18,003 bases of DNA, from the NCBI GenBank assembly GCA_027659245.1, contig JAQDPW010000032.1, forward strand, positions 1-18,003, written 5' to 3'. Source of the DNA: Streptococcaceae bacterium AM104-57. GTDB lineage: Bacteria; Bacillota; Bacilli; Lactobacillales; Streptococcaceae. Each line of letters begins with the position of its first letter. Position 1 is the first letter of the stretch. Below are positions 1 through 7,806 of this stretch, piece after piece. The notes beneath the pieces were generated by a model. That model saw only the letters and a program-made list of their open reading frames with translations. It was not told where the DNA came from and did no database searches. A program made the position numbers and the translations under genes.

Positions 1-58
1 TTTAAAGTCCACTGTCAGCAGACAATGGACAAGGTTGCTTTTTGAAAACGTTTGAGTA
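1..58 (+). mobile_element. 3' end of an IS630-family element (partial, cut by window start)
   Basis: Bases 1-58 are the exact reverse complement of 16463-16520, the transposase-distal end of the complete IS630-family copy near the right edge. They encode the last residues of the transposase (…STVSRQWTRLLFENV, stop at 53-55) and the terminal inverted repeat ending in AGTA at 58. The rest of the element lies left of the window. Right of the end the flank begins TCAG, so no TA target dinucleotide abuts the AGTA end, unlike the other copy. Confidence 0.85.
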
Positions 59-140
59 TCAGTTGCTCAAGAGTTCACCGGTAGTGGGGAGCCCACGGAG
101 GACTTTCACCTCAGATGTACGACATGACCATCATACCAAA
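59..140. other. Unassigned tail between IS630 end and terminator
   Basis: About 80 bp with a more balanced base composition than its surroundings, directly after the IS630 end. Two + frames are open: one runs on from the IS end into the terminator, the other reads …EPTEDFHLRCTT and stops at about 126. Neither was recognised. It may be the 3' tail of a gene or RNA cut by the IS, because a strong terminator follows at once. Nothing more can be supported. Confidence 0.3.
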
Positions 141-178
141 AACGGCAAATCTCTCAAATTGAGATTTGCCGTTTTTTA
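136..178. terminator. Bidirectional rho-independent terminator
   Basis: Perfect 13-bp stem AACGGCAAATCTC (141-153) with GAGATTTGCCGTT (161-173), a 7-nt loop, an A-run on the left and a T-run on the right. It can end the DUF1275 gene on the - strand, whose stop lies at its edge, and whatever + strand transcript existed to the left. Confidence 0.85.
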
Positions 179-862
179 TATATTTTCATCTTGCAAATCT
201 AGCTGCTTCACTCTAGCAATATAGTAGGACATGATCAAAACCAAATTGAAGCTGACAATCCAGATAGACCATTCATGGAGAAAATGCATAGATACAGCCA
301 AGCTAATGGCCCCCACTACGAAACTGCCTACAACAATACCATAGTTCAAGGCTTGACGACGATATTCTTGAACATCTCCTTCTCCTCTAACGATGCGATA
401 CAAAGCAGTCAACATTTTTCGGTAATTTCCAGACGTCATAAAAATGATATAGGGATGATCTTCAATCAAACTACCCGTAAATGTTAGCATCATCATTCCA
501 GTTCCAAAAGCAATAAAAGGAACTTCTAATAGAGGAAAGCGGGAAAAGAAGGGAAGAACAAGGGTCCCGATAAATAAGGGAAGTAGCATCTTAACCCGCC
601 AATAGGCTGTTTTGCGATATTCTTTCATGTGCAAGGCAAAAAGAAATCCTAGGGAAAAAAATATAATCGAGCAGAATCGCAATATGGTATTGATAACATG
701 TGAATCGTGCCAATCTGATATCAGTAGAAGAATATTCCCTGTCTGCGTTGCTACCAAACTATGGTACTGGATATGACAGAATACATCCAAAGAACCACCT
801 ATAAAACCAAGGAACACTCCCATGAGTCGTGTGTTTTGAGGTAAAATTAATTTATCCGTCAT
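176..862 (-). CDS. DUF1275 (YoaK-family) integral membrane protein
   Basis: A 228-residue, largely hydrophobic protein with about six predicted membrane segments. The N-terminal part has the family hallmarks: a Gly-rich first helix followed by an Asp (FLGFIGGSLDVF, about residues 17-28) and a TQTGN motif near residue 40, with small residues lining the helices. DUF1275/YoaK proteins are cytoplasmic-membrane proteins of unproven function; transport is often guessed but not shown. The chosen ATG at 862 is preceded by only a weak Shine-Dalgarno (GAGTG). The gene appears monocistronic, with an extended -10 promoter just upstream and a terminator at its stop. The fold assignment is fairly secure; the function is unknown. 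Confidence 0.8.
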   Translation of the reverse strand: MTDKLILPQNTRLMGVFLGFIGGSLDVFCHIQYHSLVATQTGNILLLISDWHDSHVINTILRFCSIIFFSLGFLFALHMKEYRKTAYWRVKMLLPLFIGTLVLPFFSRFPLLEVPFIAFGTGMMMLTFTGSLIEDHPYIIFMTSGNYRKMLTALYRIVRGEGDVQEYRRQALNYGIVVGSFVVGAISLAVSMHFLHEWSIWIVSFNLVLIMSYYIARVKQLDLQDENI

Positions 863-894
863 TGATTCATCACTCGTTTCCCTTTGATTTTTTC

Positions 895-903
895 ATTATA
901 CCA
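895..903 (-). promoter_or_regulatory. Extended -10 promoter of the DUF1275 gene
   Basis: On the - strand it reads TGGTATAAT, an extended -10 (TGnTATAAT). The -35 at 17-bp spacing (TTAGTT) is poor. The spacer contains a small palindrome (CTTTC-GGA-GAAAG) that could bind a regulator; this is inference. The start codon lies about 33 bp downstream. Confidence 0.6.
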
Positions 904-1074
904 CTTTCTCCGAAAGAAACTAAGTGAAAAACGATCAGTTCAGGTAGACATGATTACATATACTCCTAAGCTAGTCTCATCTCTGGAGTTCATTTATGAC
1001 GTCTTATCAACTTCAAATGCTGTAAGTACTCATCAACTGAACTATTTTTAAACAAATTATTTCAGTACTCAAAT
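904..1074. other. Intergenic spacer with no recognised gene
   Basis: About 170 bp between the DUF1275 promoter and the lipoprotein stop. It holds a direct repeat of AGTACTCA (near 1025 and 1063) but no ORF, clear terminator or known repeat that I can identify. Confidence 0.5.
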
Positions 1075-1767
1075 CTATGGCTGAATCAAAGCAACGCTAG
1101 ATACAGTTCCATCTGCGCCTGTTGTAATTTGAATGACTTTTCCACCACCAATTTTGGCATTATATTTACCATCATCAAGGGTATAGGCATAGCCTTGGAT
1201 AGAGTAGTTTTCTTTCTTACCATCAGCAGATTCTACTGTAAATTGACCACCTGATGAAACAGTGATAGTCTCGCCATTAGCCCCCTTCCAGTTGCCAGCT
1301 GCAGCAGAGAAATCTCCATCAACCATGGTTAGAACACCCTTGTAACGTTTGTTGTGTTCTGCTTGCTTATCTTGAAGTTTGCGGTCAGTAGTTGGATCAT
1401 AAGCTGATTGACTAGTCTGTGCTTGTGAACCTTGCTGATTTGACGGAGTTTGCGAAGACGCTTGTTGGTTAGAGACTTCTTGGCCCTGTCTTGTTTCTGG
1501 TGCTGGTGTTGCTTGCGATTGATTAGCAGTAGTCGTTGACTGATCGGAAGATGATGATTTAGCTTTTTCTGATGAAGCTGAACTTGAGGACTTCTGAGTC
1601 TTGTTCTCTTTACTTGAAGAACTTGCCTTAGAACTAGAAGATGTTTGTGTTGTCTTGCTAGAACTATCGCTTACAGTATTCTCTTTCTTATTACCACAAG
1701 CCCCCAATAGTAATGTTGAAGCGAGTACAGTTGCGGCCATTAATCTGATAGAAGTTTTAGTTTTCAT
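1075..1767 (-). CDS. Ser/Gln-rich surface lipoprotein with a C-terminal DUF6287-like domain
   Basis: A 230-residue protein. It starts with a lipoprotein signal peptide (MKTKTS, hydrophobic core, lipobox LLGAC near residues 19-23), so it should be lipid-anchored on the outer face of the membrane. Residues about 28-130 are a low-complexity Ser/Lys/Thr/Gln/Ala linker. The last about 85 residues form a compact domain with GDFSAAAGNWKGANG and several beta-strand-like segments, resembling the DUF6287 lipoprotein domain (assignment from recall). An in-frame ATG 7 codons upstream exists, but the strong AAGGAGC Shine-Dalgarno (1773-1779) sits correctly for the ATG at 1767. Ligand and role are unknown. 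It is a single gene with its own consensus promoter and a WalR-like box, which suggests a cell-envelope role. Confidence 0.8.
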   Translation of the reverse strand: MKTKTSIRLMAATVLASTLLLGACGNKKENTVSDSSSKTTQTSSSSKASSSSKENKTQKSSSSASSEKAKSSSSDQSTTTANQSQATPAPETRQGQEVSNQQASSQTPSNQQGSQAQTSQSAYDPTTDRKLQDKQAEHNKRYKGVLTMVDGDFSAAAGNWKGANGETITVSSGGQFTVESADGKKENYSIQGYAYTLDDGKYNAKIGGGKVIQITTGADGTVSSVALIQP

Positions 1768-1812
1768 GTTATGCTCCTTTTGTAACATTTTTGAAATATT
1801 AAGAAATATTTT

Positions 1813-1829
1813 TGTAACATTATTGTAAT
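1813..1829 (+). promoter_or_regulatory. WalR/VicR-like box over the -10 element
   Basis: Reads TGTAAC-ATTAT-TGTAAT, an exact fit to the published WalR (YycF/VicR) consensus TGTWAH-N5-TGTWAH. It overlaps the -10 and early transcribed region of the lipoprotein promoter. WalRK controls cell-wall and surface-protein genes in Gram-positives, which fits the lipoprotein target. The region is very AT-rich, so chance occurrence cannot be excluded. Confidence 0.45.
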
Positions 1830-1850
1830 ATTTGTTTTTAAATCTGTCAA
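1822..1850 (-). promoter_or_regulatory. Sigma-70 promoter of the lipoprotein gene
   Basis: On the - strand TTGACA (1845-1850), a 17-bp spacer, then TACAAT (1822-1827). A near-consensus promoter about 55 bp upstream of the start codon. Confidence 0.8.
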
Positions 1851-1986
1851 CTATTTATCTAAAATTTTTTAGAATTATTTTTTAGTACATTTATTTTCTT
1901 ACCCCTCCTATATCTTTTATTCGTAAAGAATTTAAAAAACACAAAAGTTCTTCCTGACAAAGTGCTATATTTTAAAGTGTAATCGC

Positions 1987-2014
1987 TTGCATTTTTTTCT
2001 TGAAGGACTATAAT
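1987..2014 (+). promoter_or_regulatory. Promoter of the small membrane protein
   Basis: TTGCAT (1987-1992), a 16-bp spacer, then TATAAT (2009-2014). It places transcription start near 2021, upstream of the Shine-Dalgarno at 2034-2040. Confidence 0.6.
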
Positions 2015-2047
2015 AAAATTGAAAAAGGATATTGGAGGTGTAGGTCT

Positions 2048-2278
2048 ATGTCAGGCAAATATTACAAATATCTTCCTTGGTTGATTATTGGTGCTTTCTG
2101 GTCTTATCAGTCTGCAAGTCGCTACGCCCAGACCACATTTGATTTAGTTTACCTAATAATCATTTTTATGATTGTAAATATAGCTTTATTGTACTTACAC
2201 GAACATTATTTAAAATATAAATACAAAGATCTATTCATTCGAACCATGAGTAATTCAAAGACAGATAAACATCCTTAA
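2048..2278 (+). CDS. Small membrane protein, unknown function (76 aa)
   Basis: A 76-residue protein (MSGKYYKYLPW…). It has two hydrophobic segments: a Trp/Ile-rich one at about residues 9-20 and a strong one at about 29-50 (LVYLIIIFMIVNIALLYL), followed by a basic, hydrophilic tail. A good Shine-Dalgarno (GGAGGTG, 2034-2040) sits 7-9 nt before the ATG. A longer reading from a TTG at 2000 is excluded because that codon lies in the promoter spacer. It is monocistronic, with a strong terminator 30 bp after the stop. I do not recognise the family; small streptococcal membrane proteins of this kind include toxin-like peptides and membrane-complex accessories, with no evidence here for either. Confidence 0.7.
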   Translation: MSGKYYKYLPWLIIGAFWSYQSASRYAQTTFDLVYLIIIFMIVNIALLYLHEHYLKYKYKDLFIRTMSNSKTDKHP

Positions 2279-2302
2279 TTAGTAAAGTAGTCAAATAGCA
2301 TC

Positions 2303-2341
2303 AAAAAAGAGGTCGGGAAAAAATCCCGACCTCACTTTTTT
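2303..2341. terminator. Bidirectional terminator
   Basis: A 10-bp GC-rich stem GAGGTCGGGA (2309-2318) with TCCCGACCTC (2324-2333), an A-run on the left and a T-run on the right. It closes the small + strand gene and the convergent nadR-pnuC-nrtR operon. Confidence 0.9.
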
Positions 2342-2475
2342 ATGAGTAATAAGTCTTTGATACGATAGCTGAATTGACTTTTGACACAAACTTTATTTTC
2401 TCTATTCTCAAGCTCAACCAGCCATCGGATTTGTTGAAACTTCTCAGGACTGAGACTAGGAAACCGAGACTTGGT
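2332..2475 (-). pseudogene. Probable C-terminal gene remnant downstream of the Nudix gene
   Basis: An open 47-codon - strand reading frame with no start codon reads …SPEKFQQIRWLVELENRENK… and stops inside the terminator stem. Its hydrophilic, helix-like composition looks like a real protein C-terminus. A stop codon (TAG) lies just upstream in frame, 30 bp after the Nudix stop. It could be the decayed end of an operon gene or a chance open frame. The family was not recognised. Confidence 0.35.
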
Positions 2476-2500
2476 CTATCGATTTCTGTCCCCAATCTTT

Positions 2501-3274
2501 TTATTTTAATCGATAGGTTTTTCTTGGTTTCTTTTTAGGCACTCGTTTGAGCCCGACTTCTTCTACATACTCACCGTATTTTACGAGAAAGTTATTGCTG
2601 ACGATTGGACGACCGGGGTTGATGAGATTGACTAATTCGGTTCCTTCATAGACAGTGAATTCCTCCTCTAGCAGATATAGAAAGGTCGGATTCCAGTCAA
2701 GACGCCCTTGGATTCGTTTAATAGACTCTTGGATAATGGCATAATGGTCAAAGGCGAAGGCTTGCTCCCCCAGCTCTAATCCCTCTAGGAAGCACTTGCC
2801 CGTCTGAAAATCAACATCGACAAAAACCACATCTTTGGCATCATCTCCAGCTTGAACGAGATCAAGAGCGCGGCTAGGTAGATACACCAGGTGGGCGATA
2901 GTAACCGTCCAGCCCCGCGGATCACGACCTGGAGTAGATACTGTCATCAACTGTTCGATTTTTTCCAAAGGAAGGTCAAGGTTAACCTCCTCTCTCACTT
3001 CACGCTGACAAGCATGCCTTGCATCTTCGCTCTTATCCATAAAGCCGCCGACCAAAGCCAAACAGTTTTGATAAGGATGGGCCTTACGACGGATTAGCAA
3101 GAGTTTGATTTTCCCTTCCACAAAGCAATAAGCTACCATATCCACCGTCACGCTCGGTTTTTCATACTGAGGAAGATCCTGTTTGCAGTACCAGTCTAAA
3201 AATTCCTTCTCAGTCGCATGAATCTCAAAATATTCTCTCTCTGTCATTCCAGCCGGGATTATCGTTTCAGTCAT
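2501..3274 (-). CDS. nrtR: Nudix-domain transcriptional regulator, NrtR-like
   Basis: A 257-residue protein. The N-terminal half is a Nudix domain with a box at residues 77-99 (G77, E83, R91-E92-V-R-E95-E96); the canonical Gly after the EE pair is Asn98. The C-terminal about 70 residues (…RLDWNPTFLYLLEEEF… to …PRKTYRLK) resemble the winged-helix domain of NrtR, the ADP-ribose-sensing repressor family of NAD genes. Context supports this: it is the last gene of an operon with nadR and pnuC, its ATG only 1 nt after the pnuC stop. The metal-binding Glu residues are kept, so hydrolase activity (for example on ADP-ribose) is possible. The gene symbol follows the NrtR interpretation; a plain Nudix hydrolase is the alternative. 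Confidence 0.75.
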   Translation of the reverse strand: MTETIIPAGMTEREYFEIHATEKEFLDWYCKQDLPQYEKPSVTVDMVAYCFVEGKIKLLLIRRKAHPYQNCLALVGGFMDKSEDARHACQREVREEVNLDLPLEKIEQLMTVSTPGRDPRGWTVTIAHLVYLPSRALDLVQAGDDAKDVVFVDVDFQTGKCFLEGLELGEQAFAFDHYAIIQESIKRIQGRLDWNPTFLYLLEEEFTVYEGTELVNLINPGRPIVSNNFLVKYGEYVEEVGLKRVPKKKPRKTYRLK

Positions 3275-3275
3275 C

Positions 3276-4052
3276 TTATCCCTCCTTGACAGCCTTAGTC
3301 CATTGGTACCAACCGACTAGACTATTGATGGTGTAAACCCAGTACATTCCTTGGATATGGATGTTTTCACCCCACCAGAGGTAAATACTAAAGAGATTGG
3401 TTGCAATCCAGAAAATCCATTGCTCACGGTAAAGACGTGTCATCAAGAGCTGACCAACACCATTGGTCGCATCAGTTACACTATCACGGAAAGGGCGAGC
3501 ACTATGGATACTTTGGTAGGCTAATCCCATACCAATCCAGATGATAGCAGTCAAGGCTAAGTACTTGAGCCAATCAATCAGGCCGAGTTTCTTAGCTTCA
3601 AAGTGAGACTCCTCTGGTCTTCCTTGCTCATTGATACGATTAGATAACCAAGCGTAGAGACCAATAGGTTGCATAACAAAGAAATAAACTGTTGTCAAAA
3701 CTTCGCCGTAGAAAGTAGCATTCATAGATAAGACCAAGTAGATTGCAGAGTTAATAGCTCCAAAAAGATAGTTACTAGCTCGACCTTCAGCAACCAAGAT
3801 AACGCAGACAATTCCTGTCCAAGAGGCCAAGAGGCCAATCCAGTCATGACTTTCTGTGTTTTGTGTAAACTCCAGAATAAGAGGAACACTTGATAAAACA
3901 ATCAAATAGAGCCACTGGAAAAGACTACGGCCCACAAAGAGGTCTTTCCAAAGCAAACGCATAACTCCTGCAAAACCAATTTTACGAGCTTCTGCGTGAA
4001 CATTTTTAAAATTTTCAATAAATCGTGTGATTTTTTCAGTTATTTTTTTCAT
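3276..4052 (-). CDS. pnuC: Nicotinamide riboside transporter PnuC
   Basis: A 258-residue integral membrane protein with about seven hydrophobic segments and PnuC-type Trp/Asn-rich motifs (SNYLFGAINSAIY near residues 92-104; NSLVGWYQWTKAV near the C-terminus). PnuC moves nicotinamide riboside by facilitated diffusion, and trapping depends on phosphorylation by the ribosylnicotinamide kinase domain of NadR. That partner is encoded immediately upstream, ending 9 nt before this start codon. The first about 35 residues are a charged cytoplasmic extension. The NrtR-like regulator follows 1 nt after its stop. Confidence 0.9.
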   Translation of the reverse strand: MKKITEKITRFIENFKNVHAEARKIGFAGVMRLLWKDLFVGRSLFQWLYLIVLSSVPLILEFTQNTESHDWIGLLASWTGIVCVILVAEGRASNYLFGAINSAIYLVLSMNATFYGEVLTTVYFFVMQPIGLYAWLSNRINEQGRPEESHFEAKKLGLIDWLKYLALTAIIWIGMGLAYQSIHSARPFRDSVTDATNGVGQLLMTRLYREQWIFWIATNLFSIYLWWGENIHIQGMYWVYTINSLVGWYQWTKAVKEG

Positions 4053-4061
4053 TTTCTTCTC

Positions 4062-5120
4062 CTAATCTGCTTGGTAAATGGCATCAATAGCTACTTTTGC
4101 TGCTTCATAATTTCCTAGATAGTCATCAGCTAGATAAACATGAGGGATATTGCCTAGATATTGCTCCCTCATCATATCCAAATGCTGAGAAAAACTATGA
4201 CGGATATGGTCTTCTGCCATGGTCATGTCTCGAAAACCATCATTGACATAAGAACCGATAGGTTGCACAAAGAGGATTAAATCCCATTTTTCCTTGGCTA
4301 AGATGGAAACAAAGAGATTATCAAAGGTCTCTCCGGACAAGTCCTCCTGCTCTTCGCTTTCCATGTAGTAATCGTAGTAGCCCTTGGTTACTAGTGAGTT
4401 GGTATCTGCAATGACTAGGCCTCGATTGGCATTGCTATCAATCAACTTGGAAGTTTGATCATACTGCCCCAATAGAAGGTAATAATAATCTTTTGGGGTA
4501 AGCTCATCATCTCGGACATTATTTTTTATCTGATACTCACGAGCATACTCCAGACTGACTGGCGCATCATAGAAGCGAGCTAAATCCTTGGCTAGAGTTG
4601 TTTTCCCATTACTCGCACTTCCCATAATCAACACTTTCTTTGTAAACTGCCGGCGGAAGGGTTGAGCGATATATTTCCAATATTTACTTGGATTCTCACG
4701 AATCATGCTAGCCGAAATGCCAAATTTTCTTTCCTGTAGAACAGTCTCGAAACCACGTTCTGACAATTCTTGTTGGTATTCGGACTCTCCTACAAAAAAG
4801 ATGAGCTCCTCACCATTCTGGTCATAGGAAATGGCCTGCAACATCTGATCCAACCACTCCTGCCAGCCCATTGGATAGCGTGGAATATTGGTTTCGTCAA
4901 GTTTGCAAACAGAGGTCAACTCATCATCTCGAAAAGCTTCACGAATATAGCGAAATCTCTTTTGTAGTGTAAGTCCTACCTGTTCACCACGATCTCCCTG
5001 ATAACCTGAAACTACCACCCATACAGCATCACATTGTCGTTTTGCTCTTTGGATTAAATCAATATGCCCCTGATGCAAGGGAGCAAAGGTTCCAAAAACC
5101 ACTGCTATCTGTTTTTTCAT
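4062..5120 (-). CDS. nadR: Bifunctional NMN adenylyltransferase / ribosylnicotinamide kinase NadR
   Basis: A 352-residue protein with two domains. Residues 1-150 are a nucleotidyltransferase of the NMNAT type, with the GTFAPLHQGH signature (10-19, HxGH) and the ISxSMIR motif (135-141). Residues 160-352 are a P-loop ribosylnicotinamide kinase with Walker A GSASNGKT (167-174). The N-terminal HTH repressor domain of enterobacterial NadR is absent, as in other streptococcal and Haemophilus-type proteins. It phosphorylates imported nicotinamide riboside to NMN and adenylates NMN to NAD in the cytoplasm. It is the first gene of the nadR-pnuC-nrtR operon, behind a consensus promoter. Confidence 0.93.
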   Translation of the reverse strand: MKKQIAVVFGTFAPLHQGHIDLIQRAKRQCDAVWVVVSGYQGDRGEQVGLTLQKRFRYIREAFRDDELTSVCKLDETNIPRYPMGWQEWLDQMLQAISYDQNGEELIFFVGESEYQQELSERGFETVLQERKFGISASMIRENPSKYWKYIAQPFRRQFTKKVLIMGSASNGKTTLAKDLARFYDAPVSLEYAREYQIKNNVRDDELTPKDYYYLLLGQYDQTSKLIDSNANRGLVIADTNSLVTKGYYDYYMESEEQEDLSGETFDNLFVSILAKEKWDLILFVQPIGSYVNDGFRDMTMAEDHIRHSFSQHLDMMREQYLGNIPHVYLADDYLGNYEAAKVAIDAIYQAD

Positions 5121-5136
5121 ACCTCTTCAACCTTTT

Positions 5137-5150
5137 TATAAATTTTTATA
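5137..5150. promoter_or_regulatory. Candidate operator palindrome in the nadR leader
   Basis: TATAAA-nn-TTTATA, a perfect 6-bp inverted repeat with a 2-bp centre, lies about 7-20 bp downstream of the -10 box, at the expected transcription start. Its position suits a repressor such as the operon's own NrtR-like protein. It is pure A/T in an AT-rich leader, so this is a suggestion only. Confidence 0.3.
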
Positions 5151-5156
5151 TTTTGT

Positions 5157-5185
5157 ATTATACTTTACCTTTCTGTATTTGTCAA
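5157..5185 (-). promoter_or_regulatory. Promoter of the nadR-pnuC-nrtR operon
   Basis: On the - strand TTGACA (5180-5185), a 17-bp spacer, then TATAAT (5157-5162): both hexamers match consensus at ideal spacing. Such a strong core promoter fits an operon held down by a repressor. Confidence 0.85.
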
Positions 5186-5328
5186 CGCTTTTTTATTATT
5201 TTTTATAAAAACATTGCTACATGATCGGATTTTTTACTTGATATACAAAACTTGATTAGGAGAAATTTGTTTTTAAAACCTTTAAACTAAATGCAACATC
5301 CAAATGCTTATTTAAGTAACAAATTTCC

Positions 5329-5361
5329 AAAAAAGAGGCTGAAACAATCTGTTCCAACCTC
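5329..5361 (-). terminator. clpC terminator
   Basis: On the - strand GAGGTTGGAACA pairs fully (with G-U pairs) with TGTTTCAGCCTC across a 4-nt loop, followed by TTTTTT. It begins just after the clpC stop. Confidence 0.85.
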
Positions 5362-5367
5362 ACAATT

Positions 5368-7800
5368 TTAAACAATCTCAAATTTTAACTGACCAGCTTT
5401 AACTCCAATCTTCAGAGTCTTGCCGGCTTCCAATTCACCTTTAAGAAGAAGTTCTGCAAGTTTGTCCTCCACTTCAGTTTGTAGAGTTCTACGCAGTGGA
5501 CGAGCCCCCATCTCTGGATCATAGCCTTGCTGAGCTAGGAGTTTAAGGGCTGAGGCTTGAAGTTTCAAGTCAATTCCTTTTTCTGCAAGACTAGCAATCA
5601 ATGGTTTGACCATAATCTTAACTACTTCTTGCATATCTTGACTTGACAAGCTATGGAAGACTACCTTCTCATCAATACGGTTGATAAACTCTGGACGATA
5701 AGCCTTTTTCAACTCCTCAAACATCCGTTTTTCCATATTTTCTTGGTCAAAACGAATGTCCTTAGCTCCAAAACCGACTGTCTTGTCGTCACGAAGAGCT
5801 GTCGCACCAAGGTTTGAAGTCATGATGATAATGGTATTGGAGAAGTCAACCTTGCGACCCTTACTGTCTGTCAAGACACCATCATCCAAGACCTGCAAGA
5901 GAACATTAAAGATGTCTGGATGAGCCTTTTCTACCTCGTCAAAGAGCAAGACTGAATACGGTTTGTTACGAACCTTCTCGGTCAACTCTCCACCTTCTTC
6001 GTAGCCTACATAACCCGGAGGAGCTCCATTGAGACGACTAGCCGCAAATTTCTCCATGTATTCACTCATGTCAAAGCGGATAAGAGCAGACTCGTCATCA
6101 AAGAGGACTTCTGCCAAGGCCTTGGCCAACTCGGTCTTACCAACACCTGTTGGTCCTAGGAACATAAAGGATCCAATTGGACGTTTGTTATTGCGAATAC
6201 CCGATTGATTTCGGCGAATGGCACGACTGATACTAGATACAGCTTGTTCCTGTCCGATAACACGTTTATGCAGTTCAGCTTCAAGATTGAGATACTTCTT
6301 GGCATCTGTTTGGGTCAATTTTTGAACTGGAATACCTGACAAGCGACTCAAGGTGGTCAAAATGTCTGATTCTGTCACCAAGTCTTTATAAACAGGTACT
6401 TCCTGCTCTTTTGCAATGAGTTGAGCAGCTTGCTTCCATTTACCATCCATCAAGGCCTTGTCAGCTGGAGATAGACCTGATTCGTCTTGTTTAGCGTGTT
6501 TCGATTTATTTTGCACTGTTGCTGCCGCTTCATCCAAAAGATCGATTGCTGAGTCTGGTAAATGACGACTCGTCAAATAACGATGTGCCATTTTGACAGC
6601 TGTTTCGACTGCATCGTCTGCAATTTGAACATGGTGGTGTTTCTCATAAGTTGCTTTCAAGCCCTGCAAAATAGCCATACTATCTGCCAAGCTTGGTTCC
6701 TCAATCATCACTTTTGCAAAGCGACGAGAAAGGGCTGCATCTTTTTCGATGTGTTTTTGGTATTCTTCCTGAGTAGTCGCACCGACAGTTCTCAGAGTTC
6801 CACGCGCCAAAGCAGGTTTCAAGATATTGGCCGCATCCAAGGTCGAATCAATCCCACTTCCTGACCCCATAATGGTATGAAGCTCATCGATAAAGAGAAT
6901 GACCTTGCCATCTTCCTCAATATCTTTGATGATGTTGTTCATACGTTCTTCAAAGTCACCACGGAAACGAGTTCCCGCAACCACATTCATCAAATCAAGC
7001 TCTAAAACTCGCATCTTAGCCATTTCATCAGGTACATCCCCGTTGGCAATACGTTGCGCAAGACCAAGTGCTAGAGCTGTTTTACCGACACCTGCATCTC
7101 CAACTAGGACTGGATTATTTTTTGTCTTACGGCTCAAGATTTGAATCATACGAGAGATTTCTTGGTCGCGCCCGATGACTGGTTCCAATTTACCCGAACG
7201 AGCTTGCTCCGTAAGGTCATGCGTATAATCTTCCAAACCTCCACTTGGTGTCTGAGGCATACCCATCATATTAGCCATGGAATTTTGCTTATCCGCTACC
7301 GTACGATGGCGTTGGCGAAGGGCCTTCAAATCTTCTCTAGTCCAACCAGCACGCGCTTCAAGACTTCGACGAAGTCCAGCAATCTTGACCTGATCCTTCT
7401 GATCTTCGTAAGAAAATCCCGCTTTTTCTAAAATGCGAGTAGCTAAGGCATTGCCATCATGTAAGATAGCATAAAGAACATGCTCTGTTCCCAATACCTT
7501 GGCATGTACGACAGAAGCAACGTGCTCTGCTTCCAACAACAATACCTTCAACCGGTGTGAAAAAGGAAACTCCTGATAATTTTCCTTATCGCTATACTTT
7601 GTTTCCGTCAGCTCTACAGCAACTTCCTCCAGACGATCAATCTCATATGGAAATTCGTTTAAAGTCGCCCCAGCTACACTGTAACCATGATTGGCCATAG
7701 CAATCAATAGGTGCCATGACTCTAGGTATTCTGCCCCAAAATGACTGGCGACCAGAAAGGCACTTTCTATACATTCTCTCAATGCTTTTGAATATTTCAT
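5368..7800 (-). CDS. clpC: Clp protease ATPase subunit ClpC
   Basis: An 810-residue class I Hsp100/Clp ATPase. Residues 1-140 are the double Clp N-domain. The first AAA+ module has Walker A GDAGVGKT (234-241) and Walker B ILFIDE (301-306), followed by the middle-domain region (about 430-480). The second AAA+ module has Walker A GPTGVGKT (549-556) and Walker B VLLFDE (about 617-622), then the C-terminal small domain. It unfolds substrates for ClpP in the cytoplasm during stress and regulated proteolysis. It is the second gene of the ctsR operon, 6 nt after the ctsR stop, with an AAAGGA ribosome site inside the end of ctsR. The length is typical and the protein intact. Confidence 0.97.
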   Translation of the reverse strand: MKYSKALRECIESAFLVASHFGAEYLESWHLLIAMANHGYSVAGATLNEFPYEIDRLEEVAVELTETKYSDKENYQEFPFSHRLKVLLLEAEHVASVVHAKVLGTEHVLYAILHDGNALATRILEKAGFSYEDQKDQVKIAGLRRSLEARAGWTREDLKALRQRHRTVADKQNSMANMMGMPQTPSGGLEDYTHDLTEQARSGKLEPVIGRDQEISRMIQILSRKTKNNPVLVGDAGVGKTALALGLAQRIANGDVPDEMAKMRVLELDLMNVVAGTRFRGDFEERMNNIIKDIEEDGKVILFIDELHTIMGSGSGIDSTLDAANILKPALARGTLRTVGATTQEEYQKHIEKDAALSRRFAKVMIEEPSLADSMAILQGLKATYEKHHHVQIADDAVETAVKMAHRYLTSRHLPDSAIDLLDEAAATVQNKSKHAKQDESGLSPADKALMDGKWKQAAQLIAKEQEVPVYKDLVTESDILTTLSRLSGIPVQKLTQTDAKKYLNLEAELHKRVIGQEQAVSSISRAIRRNQSGIRNNKRPIGSFMFLGPTGVGKTELAKALAEVLFDDESALIRFDMSEYMEKFAASRLNGAPPGYVGYEEGGELTEKVRNKPYSVLLFDEVEKAHPDIFNVLLQVLDDGVLTDSKGRKVDFSNTIIIMTSNLGATALRDDKTVGFGAKDIRFDQENMEKRMFEELKKAYRPEFINRIDEKVVFHSLSSQDMQEVVKIMVKPLIASLAEKGIDLKLQASALKLLAQQGYDPEMGARPLRRTLQTEVEDKLAELLLKGELEAGKTLKIGVKAGQLKFEIV

Positions 7801-7806
7801 TTAGTT

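Noticed and set aside
2000..2047. TTG start giving a 92-residue version of the small membrane protein
   Set aside because: The TTG lies between the -35 and -10 elements, and the ATG at 2048 has a far better ribosome site.
6562..7431. Several + strand open frames opposite clpC
   Set aside because: They are antisense to strongly conserved ClpC coding sequence and have protein composition unlike real genes.
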